Assembly (NCBI RefSeq): GCF_001571265.1
Contig: NZ_BCTL01000003.1
Coordinates: forward strand, 1-64,000
Length of the DNA: 64,000 bases
Direction of reading: 5' to 3'
From: Cedecea neteri NBRC 105707 = ATCC 33855
Lineage (GTDB): Bacteria > Pseudomonadota > Gammaproteobacteria > Enterobacterales > Enterobacteriaceae
Shown: one piece after another, positions 9,473 to 16,659 of the stretch
Layout of the letters: every line of letters starts with the position of its first letter
How positions within the stretch are numbered: the stretch's first letter is position 1
Program-made: the position numbers and the translations under genes
The notes under the pieces: model-generated
Told to the model about the DNA's origin: nothing
The model's database searches: none
Seen by the model: the letters and a program-made list of their open reading frames with translations, nothing else

Positions 9473-9492
9473 TTGTGATTTAAATCACAATT
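9471..9492. promoter_or_regulatory. Perfect CRP-type palindrome upstream of ycdZ
   Basis: AATTGTGATTTAAATCACAATT is an exact 22-bp inverted repeat containing the full CRP core TGTGA-N6-TCACA. Its centre is 94 bases before the ycdZ start codon, and it overlaps the last bases of ycdY. A TATGAT hexamer at 9562-9567 could serve as the -10 of a CRP-activated promoter with the site near -92, a spacing known for class I activation. Confidence 0.8.
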
Positions 9493-9575
9493 AAAATGCA
9501 ACGCTGATTTCTGATTTACAAAAAATGTGCGCCAGATCGTAGTGAGGGGCTAAGCCTCTGCTATGATACGGCGCC

Positions 9576-10064
9576 ATGAAGACACTTATTCCACTTGCAA
9601 TTACCACCGGTATTCTCTCTGGCCTTTGGGGCTGGGTTGCGGTGAGTCTCGGCCTGTTAGGCTGGGCCGGTTTCCTCGGCTGTACCGCCTATTTTGCCTG
9701 TCCGCAGGGCGGTATGAAGGGGCTTTTTATTTCTCTGTGTACCCTGTGCAGCGGCGTGCTTTGGGCGCTGGTGATTATTCACGGCAGCGCGCTGGCGCCG
9801 CATGCTGAAATCCTGGGCTATATCATGACCGGCGTGGTGGCCTTCCTGATGTGTATCCAGGCGCGCCATATTCTGCTGTCGTTTGTACCTGGGACGTTTA
9901 TCGGGGCCTGTGCAACGTTTGCCAACCAGGGCGAGTGGCACAACGTTGTGCCTTCGCTGCTTTTAGGTCTGGTGTTTGGCTTTGCCATGAAAAACAGCGG
10001 GCTGTGGCTTGCCGCAAGGCGAGAGAAGCTAAAACCTAAAACAGGCTCATTGCTTAGCGAATAA
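9576..10064 (+). CDS. ycdZ: DUF1097 inner-membrane protein YcdZ
   Basis: Small integral membrane protein of unknown function. The 162-residue product has about five hydrophobic segments (for example AITTGILSGLWGWVAVSLGL and ILGYIMTGVVAFLMCI) and matches the DUF1097 family, including FVPGTFIGACATFA. The start is set by similarity to E. coli YcdZ. No Shine-Dalgarno sequence is visible before it, and a good -10 hexamer ends only 8 bases upstream, so the transcript may be nearly leaderless. A perfect CRP site upstream predicts cAMP control. Confidence 0.88.
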   Translation: MKTLIPLAITTGILSGLWGWVAVSLGLLGWAGFLGCTAYFACPQGGMKGLFISLCTLCSGVLWALVIIHGSALAPHAEILGYIMTGVVAFLMCIQARHILLSFVPGTFIGACATFANQGEWHNVVPSLLLGLVFGFAMKNSGLWLAARREKLKPKTGSLLSE

Positions 10065-10090
10065 AAAAACCAGCGAAAGCTGGTTTTTTT
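10063..10090. terminator. Bidirectional terminator between ycdZ and csgG
   Basis: AAAAAAACCAGC-GAAA-GCTGGTTTTTTT is a symmetric hairpin with a GAAA tetraloop and T-runs in both directions. It serves the convergent ycdZ and csgDEFG transcripts. Confidence 0.9.
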
Positions 10091-10108
10091 ATTCAACGAA
10101 ACCGGCCA

Positions 10109-10942
10109 TCAGGAGGCCGGCGGAGTAGAGAGCTCTTTATACTTCACCAGCACCGGGTTGTTAATATCAGCGGGGTTTTGCAGGTCCCACAGCCCACGGT
10201 CGATGCCATCATTAACCAGATAGATAACGCCGGTTTCAATGGCGGACATCAGGCATAGCATGACCGGCTCGTTGCTGGTATAGCCTATTTCACCTTCCAG
10301 CAGGCGCTGGTAATCAATAAACCGGAAGACCCCAGCCTGCACTTCGTATGACAGAATCGTTTTGCTTGTGTTGACTGACGACAGGACTTCGCCAGTGCTG
10401 ACGTCCACCACCCGCAGGTTAACGGCAATCTGATCCAGCTGGTACTGCGTGTCTGCCCCAATACCAAAGTAACGAGCGCCCGCGCCACCTGACTTCACGT
10501 TGCTCTCGTAGCCAATGATAGACCCTTCGATCATCACATTGGCCGCCATCAGCGAGTGCAGCGGAGCGCGGTTGTTATCGGCAACGGTGCCGTTTTCCTG
10601 TGCGGCGCGAATAATTTTGCGTTCGTTAAGCAAGTTTTGCAGCCCCTGCCGTTCAAGCGGGATGAACCAGCGAGAATCTTTCAGCGCGGTCACCAGCATG
10701 GACGTTGCGCTTTGCGGCACGGCGGTAGAAAAGTTGCTGGCAGGGTAGGGTTTGAACTGGCCCGTTTCATCCTGAATGTTATAGACCGAGACATAAAGCT
10801 TCCCTTTTGCTTCGGGCAAATGCGTCAGGTCGAGGTAGCTTTGCGCGCGCGGTAATAGCGTTGGTTTGGCGGCCTCTTTTGGCGGGGCCGTTAAACAACC
10901 ACTTAATAAGCACACCGCCACAATCAGAAGTAAGCGCTGCAT
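10109..10942 (-). CDS. csgG: Curli secretion channel CsgG
   Basis: Outer-membrane lipoprotein that forms the nonameric pore exporting CsgA, CsgB and CsgF. The 277-residue product, the same length as in E. coli, has the lipobox LLSGC with Cys16 and ends with a conserved helix region (GIDRGLWDLQNPADINNPVLVKY in its C-terminal part). The transmembrane beta-hairpin segments lie in the middle (for example GYESNVKSGGAGARYFGIG). Last gene of csgDEFG; 38 bases separate it from csgF. It ends against the bidirectional terminator. Confidence 0.96.
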   Translation of the reverse strand: MQRLLLIVAVCLLSGCLTAPPKEAAKPTLLPRAQSYLDLTHLPEAKGKLYVSVYNIQDETGQFKPYPASNFSTAVPQSATSMLVTALKDSRWFIPLERQGLQNLLNERKIIRAAQENGTVADNNRAPLHSLMAANVMIEGSIIGYESNVKSGGAGARYFGIGADTQYQLDQIAVNLRVVDVSTGEVLSSVNTSKTILSYEVQAGVFRFIDYQRLLEGEIGYTSNEPVMLCLMSAIETGVIYLVNDGIDRGLWDLQNPADINNPVLVKYKELSTPPAS

Positions 10943-10980
10943 AATGTTGATCCTTGGAGAGGTTTTATGATTTTAAGCCA

Positions 10981-11397
10981 CTAAAAATTCGTGGAGTTTG
11001 CCTGCAGGCCGGATACCTGAATGGTTGATGTTTTGCCGGTTTTTCGGTCGGTGACGTTGAGCTGAAGCTGCCCGTCGGTATTGGCAATATCAACGATGAA
11101 ATCATTGGTGACCATGCGCCCCGGCTTCCCGGTATTGATATTGGTTAACAGGCCGCCCAGCACCTGTGACTGCAGCGCCTGGGTGAAATTATCCAGCGCA
11201 CTGGGCATTTGAATGCCGAGATCGCTGCTGTAGCTGGGATCTTTATAAGAGTTTTGCGCCTGGGCTGAATTTAACAAATAGGCGCCGTTATTGGGGTTGC
11301 CGCCAAAATTGGGGTTAACAAACTGGAACACCATATTTCCGCCCCAGGCCAGCGGCGTAAATAGCAGCACGGGCAGTACGGCATGATAAATACGCAT
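10981..11397 (-). CDS. csgF: Curli assembly factor CsgF
   Basis: Secreted protein that sits in the CsgG channel and anchors the CsgB nucleator at the cell surface. The 138-residue product has a signal peptide ending near PLAWG, then [18 protein letters not shown], the N-terminal peptide known to line the CsgG constriction, and an [14 protein letters not shown]-terminal domain. Two adjacent ATGs occur at 11400 and 11397; the second is preferred because its spacing from AGGAGACG is better and it gives the E. coli length. Confidence 0.95.
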   Translation of the reverse strand: MRIYHAVLPVLLFTPLAWGGNMVFQFVNPNFGGNPNNGAYLLNSAQAQNSYKDPSYSSDLGIQMPSALDNFTQALQSQVLGGLLTNINTGKPGRMVTNDFIVDIANTDGQLQLNVTDRKTGKTSTIQVSGLQANSTNF

Positions 11398-11406
11398 CAT
11401 CGTCTC

Positions 11407-11793
11407 CTAGAATTCATCGTGGGTTAAATCGCTGGTACTCAATAATTGCTTATCGATCAACCTGCGTTTAAGCGCCTCATCGGTATGGACCAGTGCAACT
11501 TCAACGTTTTTGTCGAAATCGCGTTTTGTGGGGAAAAGAAATGCTTGATAAACAACGTCCTGACCGGCGGTAATGGTTATCCAGCTCCCCCAGCGGGCGC
11601 TGGGGCGTTCGTTGATGGTTAAATTGCCGGTATAATTGCTTTCCCATTTATCGCTGAAGGCGCGATAGAAACTGTGGCCCACCGAAGTGACGGTATGGTC
11701 CGTCAACAGCCCAGGGATCTCGACTTCTTCGGCGTGAACGCTGCTCATTGCGCACCAGCAGGCCGCCAGGACAAAAATGGCTGAGCGTTTCAT
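11407..11793 (-). CDS. csgE: Curli chaperone CsgE
   Basis: Periplasmic protein that caps the CsgG pore and helps deliver CsgA to it while limiting its aggregation. The 128-residue precursor has a signal peptide (cleavage near VHAEE) followed by the conserved [20 protein letters not shown] segment and the family's [10 protein letters not shown] stretch. It lies between csgD (5 bases upstream) and csgF (9 bases downstream), in the standard order. Confidence 0.95.
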   Translation of the reverse strand: MKRSAIFVLAACWCAMSSVHAEEVEIPGLLTDHTVTSVGHSFYRAFSDKWESNYTGNLTINERPSARWGSWITITAGQDVVYQAFLFPTKRDFDKNVEVALVHTDEALKRRLIDKQLLSTSDLTHDEF

Positions 11794-11798
11794 GGTGT

Positions 11799-12449
11799 TT
11801 ATCGCCGAAGGTTATCGTTCGCCCAGGACACTGCCTGGGTGCGGTTTTTGACGGCTATCTTTCTGAACAGGTTATACAGATGTGTTTTGACCGTGTTCTC
11901 ACTGATAAACAGCGAGCGGGCGATTTCAACGTTGGAGGAGCCTACGCGCAGCTTGTTCAGAATTTCCTTTTCACGCTGCGTTAAGCGTGAGGACTCAGTG
12001 CTATTAAAACGATAATTCCCGGAATGGCTGATGAGATAGCTGGCAAGCTTCTGAGAGAAATAGCATTCTCCTTCCAATACCCCGCGCAGCCCCTCAACGA
12101 CTTTGGGTTCTTCAGTCGCAAAGTAAAACACGCCGTTGATATGTGGCCAGTTTTCGATCTCTCTGAAGGGATATTCTTCCGGCGTGTTGAGCAACAATAA
12201 TTTTATCTGACTGTTTTTACGGCTGAGTTTTTCCTGCCAAAACAGAATGGTCTTTTTGTCTGTTTCCGCCATATCAAATAAAATCAGAACATTACTGGCG
12301 AAGTCATCCAGTGGACGTTGAATGTTGTGAACTCGCCCATTTATTTCTAACGAAGCGCGGAGATGCTGTAATAAAGCTGAAGCCTGAAGAGAGGGTTTCG
12401 TAATTAACAATAACGTGGGGCCCTTTAGGGCATGGACTTCATTATACAT
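11799..12449 (-). CDS. csgD: Curli/biofilm master regulator CsgD
   Basis: LuxR/FixJ-type transcription factor that switches on csgBAC and other biofilm functions. The 216-residue product has an N-terminal atypical receiver-like domain ([19 protein letters not shown] onwards) and a C-terminal LuxR helix-turn-helix from about residue 150 ([12 protein letters not shown], then [20 protein letters not shown]). It heads csgDEFG and has a long AT-rich upstream region shared with csgBAC. RBS AGGTGGAG lies 8 bases before the ATG. The long leader suits post-transcriptional control by small RNAs, as known in E. coli. Confidence 0.96.
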   Translation of the reverse strand: MYNEVHALKGPTLLLITKPSLQASALLQHLRASLEINGRVHNIQRPLDDFASNVLILFDMAETDKKTILFWQEKLSRKNSQIKLLLLNTPEEYPFREIENWPHINGVFYFATEEPKVVEGLRGVLEGECYFSQKLASYLISHSGNYRFNSTESSRLTQREKEILNKLRVGSSNVEIARSLFISENTVKTHLYNLFRKIAVKNRTQAVSWANDNLRR

Positions 12450-13226
12450 GATGAAACTCCACCTGGTTTTGTCGCTACCGTTTGAATTAATGGAAATTAA
12501 TTCTCCCTGAGATATCGAGATTCGCGACAGTGCTGTATGTTAAATGTTTTTAATCGCCGAAATAATCATTTCCGGTCGCAAAGGGATTTTTTACGAAAGA
12601 GTTACTATCTGTTTTCAATTTAGCGATTCGATATATTAAAGCAAGTGTTAACTATGTAACCAAATGTTACTATAGATATTAAAATGTTTCTTTTTGGTTT
12701 TTTATCTATTTAGATTTAAGGCGAAAGTTGTACTCTTAGAATTGCATGTACAGTCAATGTTTCTTCGGATCAAAAGATAAATGATTGTATTTAAAGTATT
12801 TTATTTTTTGTGTTTTTGTTTGTTTAACGTCATTCATATTTTTAAAAACAGCGTTCCTGGTTTTTAGCCGTTCCGCTTAAGAAATCTATGTCTGGTGACG
12901 ATGATTTTGCATAAACTGGCTAAGTATCACCTAAGTCTTGCTAAGTCAGTGACATAAAAGGTGACTTTAAATAAGGGTGCTAATGATTATCCGATCCCTG
13001 GATCAGGTAGTTGCAACGAGTGATTTGGTCTATTTTATTCCGTATTAATACTTTGGTGTGAATTTGATAATGCAAAATACCACCCATGCATGAGATATTT
13101 AAAATGCCTGCCGTAACATACTCATTTTCGTAACGGAGCAATAACAAATTATGGTTGGTTCGTTATGAATAATTTTACTGCCTTACGCGTCATAATGTTC
13201 CGGCATTATTAGGTTCAGGGTGACAA
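12450..13226. promoter_or_regulatory. csgD-csgB divergent regulatory region
   Basis: This 777-base AT-rich stretch separates the two curli operons and holds no gene. On the minus side 12647-12670 (GTTAACTATGTAACCAAATGTTAC on the plus strand, read in two halves) resembles the OmpR box of the E. coli csgD promoter. The segment just downstream, CACTTGCTTTAATATATCG on the minus strand, matches the E. coli promoter core, with TAATAT (12633-12638) as the likely -10. On the csgB side 13087-13097 (TGCATGAGATA) matches 8 of 11 positions of the CsgD consensus and sits as in E. coli. H-NS and IHF binding are likely from composition but are not shown. Confidence 0.75.
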
Positions 13227-13679
13227 ATGAAAATACATTGGGTTTTAACGATGTTGTTTATGGGGCTGTCTCATTACTGCCTGGCACAGGGTAACGATCT
13301 TGCTTCCTCCGAATACAATTTTGCTGTTAATGAATTGAGCAATCCTCAATTTAATCAAACAACGATTGTTGGCCAGTACGGCAGTAATAATAATGCGGCG
13401 GTGACTCAGCGAGGTCAGCGGCAATTATCTGAGATAGTACAGAACGGTTCGGGAAACCGGGCAAACATCGATCAATCAGGTAGTTATAACCTTGCTTATA
13501 TCTCGCAAGAGGGCGTCGCCAACGATGCGAGTATAAAACAGGATTCATTTGGTAATGCAGCGCTGATTATTCAGCGAGGTGCTGGTAATAAAGCGAACAT
13601 TACCCAATACGGTACCCAGAAGTCAGCAGTTGTTGTGCAAAACCAGTCACAAATGGCGGTTCGCATTATTCAGCGATAA
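13227..13679 (+). CDS. csgB: Curli minor subunit / nucleator CsgB
   Basis: Surface-bound amyloid subunit that templates CsgA polymerisation. The 150-residue precursor has a signal peptide ending near CLAQG, the N-terminal segment NDLASSEYNFAVNELS and five imperfect Gln/Asn-rich repeats (for example GQYGSNNNAAVTQRGQRQ and IIQRGAGNKANITQYG). The C-terminal repeat ending in RIIQR is the part that in E. coli binds CsgF. RBS CAGGGTGA precedes the ATG. First gene of csgBAC; csgA follows after 45 bases. Confidence 0.96.
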   Translation: MKIHWVLTMLFMGLSHYCLAQGNDLASSEYNFAVNELSNPQFNQTTIVGQYGSNNNAAVTQRGQRQLSEIVQNGSGNRANIDQSGSYNLAYISQEGVANDASIKQDSFGNAALIIQRGAGNKANITQYGTQKSAVVVQNQSQMAVRIIQR

Positions 13680-13724
13680 GCAAAACATTTGGGCTGAAAC
13701 TATCAATACGATGGGGGTTTTAGT

Positions 13725-14138
13725 ATGAATCTTTTCAAAGTGGCAGCATTAGCAGCATTGGTTGTTTCTGCAGGGGCAATGGCTACCTATCCGCAACAGG
13801 CTCAGCACTCGACCTTGAAAATATATCAGCAAGGTAACGGAAATAATGCCACAGCACTGCAGTCGAATGCTTTCTATTCGAAGACCGAAATTAAACAGTT
13901 GGGCACGGTTAATGGTGCAAAAGTTGGCCAGGGCTCTGACAGCAGCGATATTAAATTGCTGCAGGACGGCTACGGTAACAATGCCACCCTGAGCCAGTGG
14001 AACGGTAAAAACGCACAGATTGATGTTCAGCAGTTCGGGACCAACAACGGGGCTGTGGTTAACCAGACGGCATCAAGCTCTCTGGTGGCCGTCACCCAGT
14101 TCGGCAACGGCAATCACGCCACGGCTTCTCAGTACTAA
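13725..14138 (+). CDS. csgA: Curli major subunit CsgA, lacking the Gly-rich N-terminal segment
   Basis: Major structural subunit of the curli amyloid fibre. The 137-residue precursor has a signal peptide to about Ala20 and all five repeats of the form S-x5-Q-x-G-x2-N-x-A-x3-Q: residues 29-46, 52-69, 74-91, 97-114 (Ser replaced by Ala97) and 119-136, ending QY. E. coli CsgA is about 151 residues. The difference is between the signal peptide and repeat 1, where the 22-residue Gly-rich export segment is replaced by just TYPQQAQH. That segment directs CsgA to CsgG in E. coli, so export here must tolerate a shorter tag. RBS GGGGG precedes the start. Confidence 0.95.
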   Translation: MNLFKVAALAALVVSAGAMATYPQQAQHSTLKIYQQGNGNNATALQSNAFYSKTEIKQLGTVNGAKVGQGSDSSDIKLLQDGYGNNATLSQWNGKNAQIDVQQFGTNNGAVVNQTASSSLVAVTQFGNGNHATASQY

Positions 14139-14156
14139 AGCGACCTGGTTATCGCG

Positions 14157-14182
14157 AAAACAGGGCCCCGGGCCCTGTTTTT
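14157..14182 (+). terminator. Hairpin terminator between csgA and csgC
   Basis: ACAGGGCCC and GGGCCCTGT form a very stable stem followed by TTTTTCTTT. It lies 19 bases after the csgA stop and before csgC, so it should reduce read-through and keep csgC expression below csgA. Confidence 0.8.
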
Positions 14183-14195
14183 CTTTGGAGGTTGT

Positions 14196-14525
14196 ATGCA
14201 TACCCTGGTATTGCTTGCCGCGCTCTCGAGTCAGCTGACGTTTAATACCCGGCAGCAGGAAAACATATACACGATAACGCCTGTCGCCACGCTGGCGGCG
14301 GATTGCCAATGCACAATGACGCTGGTGGCAAACAAAACGGGCTCGTCGGGGCAAAGCTCCAGCCATCAAAGCAGTGAACTGTTTATTAAAGCGCATGAGG
14401 CCGTTGATCTGTCGCAGCTAAGTTTGAATATTGACCCCGGCGACAGCGTCACGGTCACCGTGACATTGAGTGACGGTAAAGCCTTTCACCTTGAGCAACA
14501 GTGGCATAAATCGGGCAATCCTTGA
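14196..14525 (+). CDS. csgC: Curli periplasmic inhibitor CsgC
   Basis: Periplasmic immunoglobulin-fold protein that prevents CsgA from forming amyloid before export. The 109-residue product opens MHTLVLLAALSSQLTFNT, with the signal peptide, and carries the CxC motif at Cys37 and Cys39 (ADCQCTM) seen in E. coli CsgC. RBS TTTGGAGG lies 6 bases before the ATG. It follows csgA beyond a terminator hairpin. Confidence 0.93.
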   Translation: MHTLVLLAALSSQLTFNTRQQENIYTITPVATLAADCQCTMTLVANKTGSSGQSSSHQSSELFIKAHEAVDLSQLSLNIDPGDSVTVTVTLSDGKAFHLEQQWHKSGNP

Positions 14526-14639
14526 CGGCCAACAAATATATGTGACAGAGGTATTGCAAGAACAAAAAACATGGATCACTGTTTAATTATCTTTGATTTT
14601 CTGCCGATAACCTTCAGGGACGACAGCAATCGAGGAGTA

Positions 14640-14954
14640 ATGAACGTGAAAGCAAGTTTTAAGAAGTATTTGCTTTGTCTGGCGCTGGGCATCGCGGTTT
14701 CACCGGTTTCTCAGGCCGCATCCTCAGGCATTATCCATTTTCGAGGTGAAATAGTAGAAGGCGGCTGCCAGTGGACACCTGCCAGTACCAATATCGCCAT
14801 GACCTGCACCGAAAAAGGCAAGCCCGTCACTCAGACCGTTGCCCTCAGCGCCCTGGATGGCGTAACCCTTCATAATGACAGTACGATGCAAACCCGCGTG
14901 CAATACCTCGACCCGCAGCACAAAACAGCCGTGCTGTACGTTACCTATCAATAA
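14640..14954 (+). CDS. ymdA: YmdA-like small periplasmic protein, fimbrial-subunit-like
   Basis: Function unknown. The 104-residue product has a signal peptide (cleavage near SQAAS) and a short domain GIIHFRGEIVEGGCQW resembling the first strands of type 1 pilin subunits, with a likely Cys-Cys pair (GGCQW and MTCTE). The ATG at 14640 is preferred over one 69 bases upstream because GAGGAG stands right before it and the length agrees with E. coli YmdA, which occupies the same place after csgC. It could be a stand-alone pilin-like domain; no chaperone or usher gene is near. Confidence 0.75.
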   Translation: MNVKASFKKYLLCLALGIAVSPVSQAASSGIIHFRGEIVEGGCQWTPASTNIAMTCTEKGKPVTQTVALSALDGVTLHNDSTMQTRVQYLDPQHKTAVLYVTYQ

Positions 14955-14959
14955 CTTTA

Positions 14960-14990
14960 CGGCCCGTGTTAAAACGGGCCGCGTATTTTT
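14960..14990 (+). terminator. Terminator after ymdA
   Basis: CGGCCCGT and ACGGGCCG form a hairpin followed by CGTATTTTT, six bases past the ymdA stop. It closes the curli/ymdA block before the accessory region. Confidence 0.75.
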
Positions 14991-15058
14991 GGTTTCAGGC
15001 CACCTGGCAGAGTAAACTAATACGGAACGATTTAGGTTGAACGTATAGGGTTACTGCT

Positions 15059-15664
15059 GTGATAAAAAGTTTGTTTCTTTGTCTTCTGCTGGCGGCGCAG
15101 GCGGCCGGAGCGGTGACGCTGGATGACATTCAGAAGCGATTTGCCGCCGTCCCGGTAATGCGGGCGCAGTTCGAGCAGGAGCGCCAGATAAAAGGCATGG
15201 CGCAGCCGCTGCATTCCAGCGGGCGGATTGTGGTCTCTAAGCATAAAGGGCTGTGGTGGCAGCAGCGTCAGCCTTTCCCGATGAAGCTGGTTGTGGGGGC
15301 AAATCGGATGATTCAGGTGATGGGCAATCAGCCGCCTCAGGCCGTGACCGCGGAAAGTAACCCCCAGATGTTCCAGTTCAACCAACTGTTGCGCCGGTTG
15401 TTCTATATCGACCGAAAAACGCTTGAGAAAGATTTCATCAGCGAATTTTCCGACCAGGGAGAGGGGAAATGGCGGCTGGTATTAATTCCTTTTGGGGAAA
15501 CGCTCAGTGGCTTGTTCCGTTCCATTACGCTGTATGGCGAGAAGTCGATTGACCGGATTGAGCTTAATGATGTGGAGGGTAACTCTACGGAGATAACGCT
15601 CACGCATTATCAGTTTGAACCCCGTACGCTGAGTCAGGATGAGCGCAAACGCTTTGTCTTTTAA
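15059..15664 (+). CDS. LolA-like outer-membrane lipoprotein carrier paralogue
   Basis: Predicted periplasmic protein of the LolA fold, which shields lipid groups in a half-barrel. The 201-residue product starts with GTG at 15059 (AGGG upstream) and has a signal peptide ending AAGA. It then shows VTLDDIQKRFAAVPVMRAQFEQ, SSGRIVVSKHKGLWWQQRQP and SITLYGEKSIDRIELND, all in LolA-family positions. It resembles the LolA variants found in aryl-polyene and similar clusters more than housekeeping LolA. No lipoprotein or synthase partner is adjacent, and the gene has no counterpart at this locus in E. coli. Confidence 0.75.
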   Translation: MIKSLFLCLLLAAQAAGAVTLDDIQKRFAAVPVMRAQFEQERQIKGMAQPLHSSGRIVVSKHKGLWWQQRQPFPMKLVVGANRMIQVMGNQPPQAVTAESNPQMFQFNQLLRRLFYIDRKTLEKDFISEFSDQGEGKWRLVLIPFGETLSGLFRSITLYGEKSIDRIELNDVEGNSTEITLTHYQFEPRTLSQDERKRFVF

Positions 15665-15757
15665 TTAATGCCACCGGCGGTGGGACATGGGCCGCTGGCT
15701 GAGTTTTTGATTGCGTTGTCGGTGAGCAGCGGCATAATGTGTAAAACTTAATTAGAA

Positions 15758-15772
15758 CGATAACTATTGCTA
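15758..15772. promoter_or_regulatory. Possible Fur box before fhuD-like gene
   Basis: CGATAACTATTGCTA matches the 7-1-7 Fur consensus at about 9 of 14 positions, with a good left half (GATAA). It ends 6 bases before the fhuD-like start. Weak by itself; the iron-transport context raises its likelihood. Confidence 0.4.
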
Positions 15773-15777
15773 TTTAT

Positions 15778-16659
15778 ATGGATGTTTCTCTCAGCCGTCG
15801 ACGCCTGCTGGCGTTTGCTTCCTTGCTGCCTCTGTCGGCAGTTCTTCCCTGCCAGGCTGAAGCGCGCCGCTTTGATGTTGCACGTATTATTGCCCTGGAA
15901 TGGCGCCCGGTCGAAATGTTGCTGGCGCTCGGGATCGTGCCGATGGCCATTGCCGATAAGCGTAATTATCACCGCTGGGTAGGGGAGCCCAAGCTGCCTG
16001 ATACCGTCGTCGATGTTGGGCTGCGAAATGAACCCAACCGCGAGCTGATGCAGCGTCTCAATCCTTCTCTCTTTTTGATTTCTAAAGGCTTCGGTCCGGC
16101 AGAGTCAGATTTAACATCTATTGCCCCCTGCTGGTCGACGGCCTTTAATGATGCCTCTGGCCGCCCGCTGGCACTGCTGGAAAAAGATCTGTTGAGGCTC
16201 GGGCAGTTTTTAGGGCGGGAGCAGCAGGCCACGGAGCATCTGACTCATTTTCACCAACAGATTGCCGCCACCCGCGAAAAGCTGCCGGGTCAGCCTAAGC
16301 CGCTGGTGATGTTTTCATTTCTTGATAGCCGTCGGGTGATGATCTTTGGCCACAACAGTTTGTTTAACGACCTGCTGGAGCGGCTGGGAATGCGGAACGC
16401 CTGGGACGGGAAAACCAATGCCTGGGGGAGTGCCGTGGTGGGCATTGAAACTCTGGTCAGGCTGGAGAACGTCACGGCGCTGTGTTTTATGCACGGTGAT
16501 GACGATCCGGTCAAAACGGTGGCCAAATCTGCGCTATGGCAGGTGATGCCCTTCGTGCGCGAGGGCCAGTTGCACCTGCTGCCCGCGGTATGGTTTTACG
16601 GCGGTAGTTTTTCGGCGCTGCGTTTTTGCCAGCTCCTGCCGGAGGCATTGTGCGCATAA
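15778..16659 (+). CDS. fhuD: Siderophore-binding periplasmic protein, FhuD-like
   Basis: Binds ferric hydroxamate siderophores in the periplasm and hands them to the FhuB permease. The 293-residue product has an SRRRLLAF signal of twin-arginine type like E. coli FhuD. It follows FhuD closely in order and spacing: RIIALEWRPVEMLLALGIVP, then PDTVVDVGLRNEPN, FGHNSLF, NAWGSAVVGIE and the conserved PAVWFYGG. No strong Shine-Dalgarno precedes the ATG at 15778. The 3' end overlaps the fhuB start. The ligand could be ferrichrome or another hydroxamate. Confidence 0.85.
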   Translation: MDVSLSRRRLLAFASLLPLSAVLPCQAEARRFDVARIIALEWRPVEMLLALGIVPMAIADKRNYHRWVGEPKLPDTVVDVGLRNEPNRELMQRLNPSLFLISKGFGPAESDLTSIAPCWSTAFNDASGRPLALLEKDLLRLGQFLGREQQATEHLTHFHQQIAATREKLPGQPKPLVMFSFLDSRRVMIFGHNSLFNDLLERLGMRNAWDGKTNAWGSAVVGIETLVRLENVTALCFMHGDDDPVKTVAKSALWQVMPFVREGQLHLLPAVWFYGGSFSALRFCQLLPEALCA

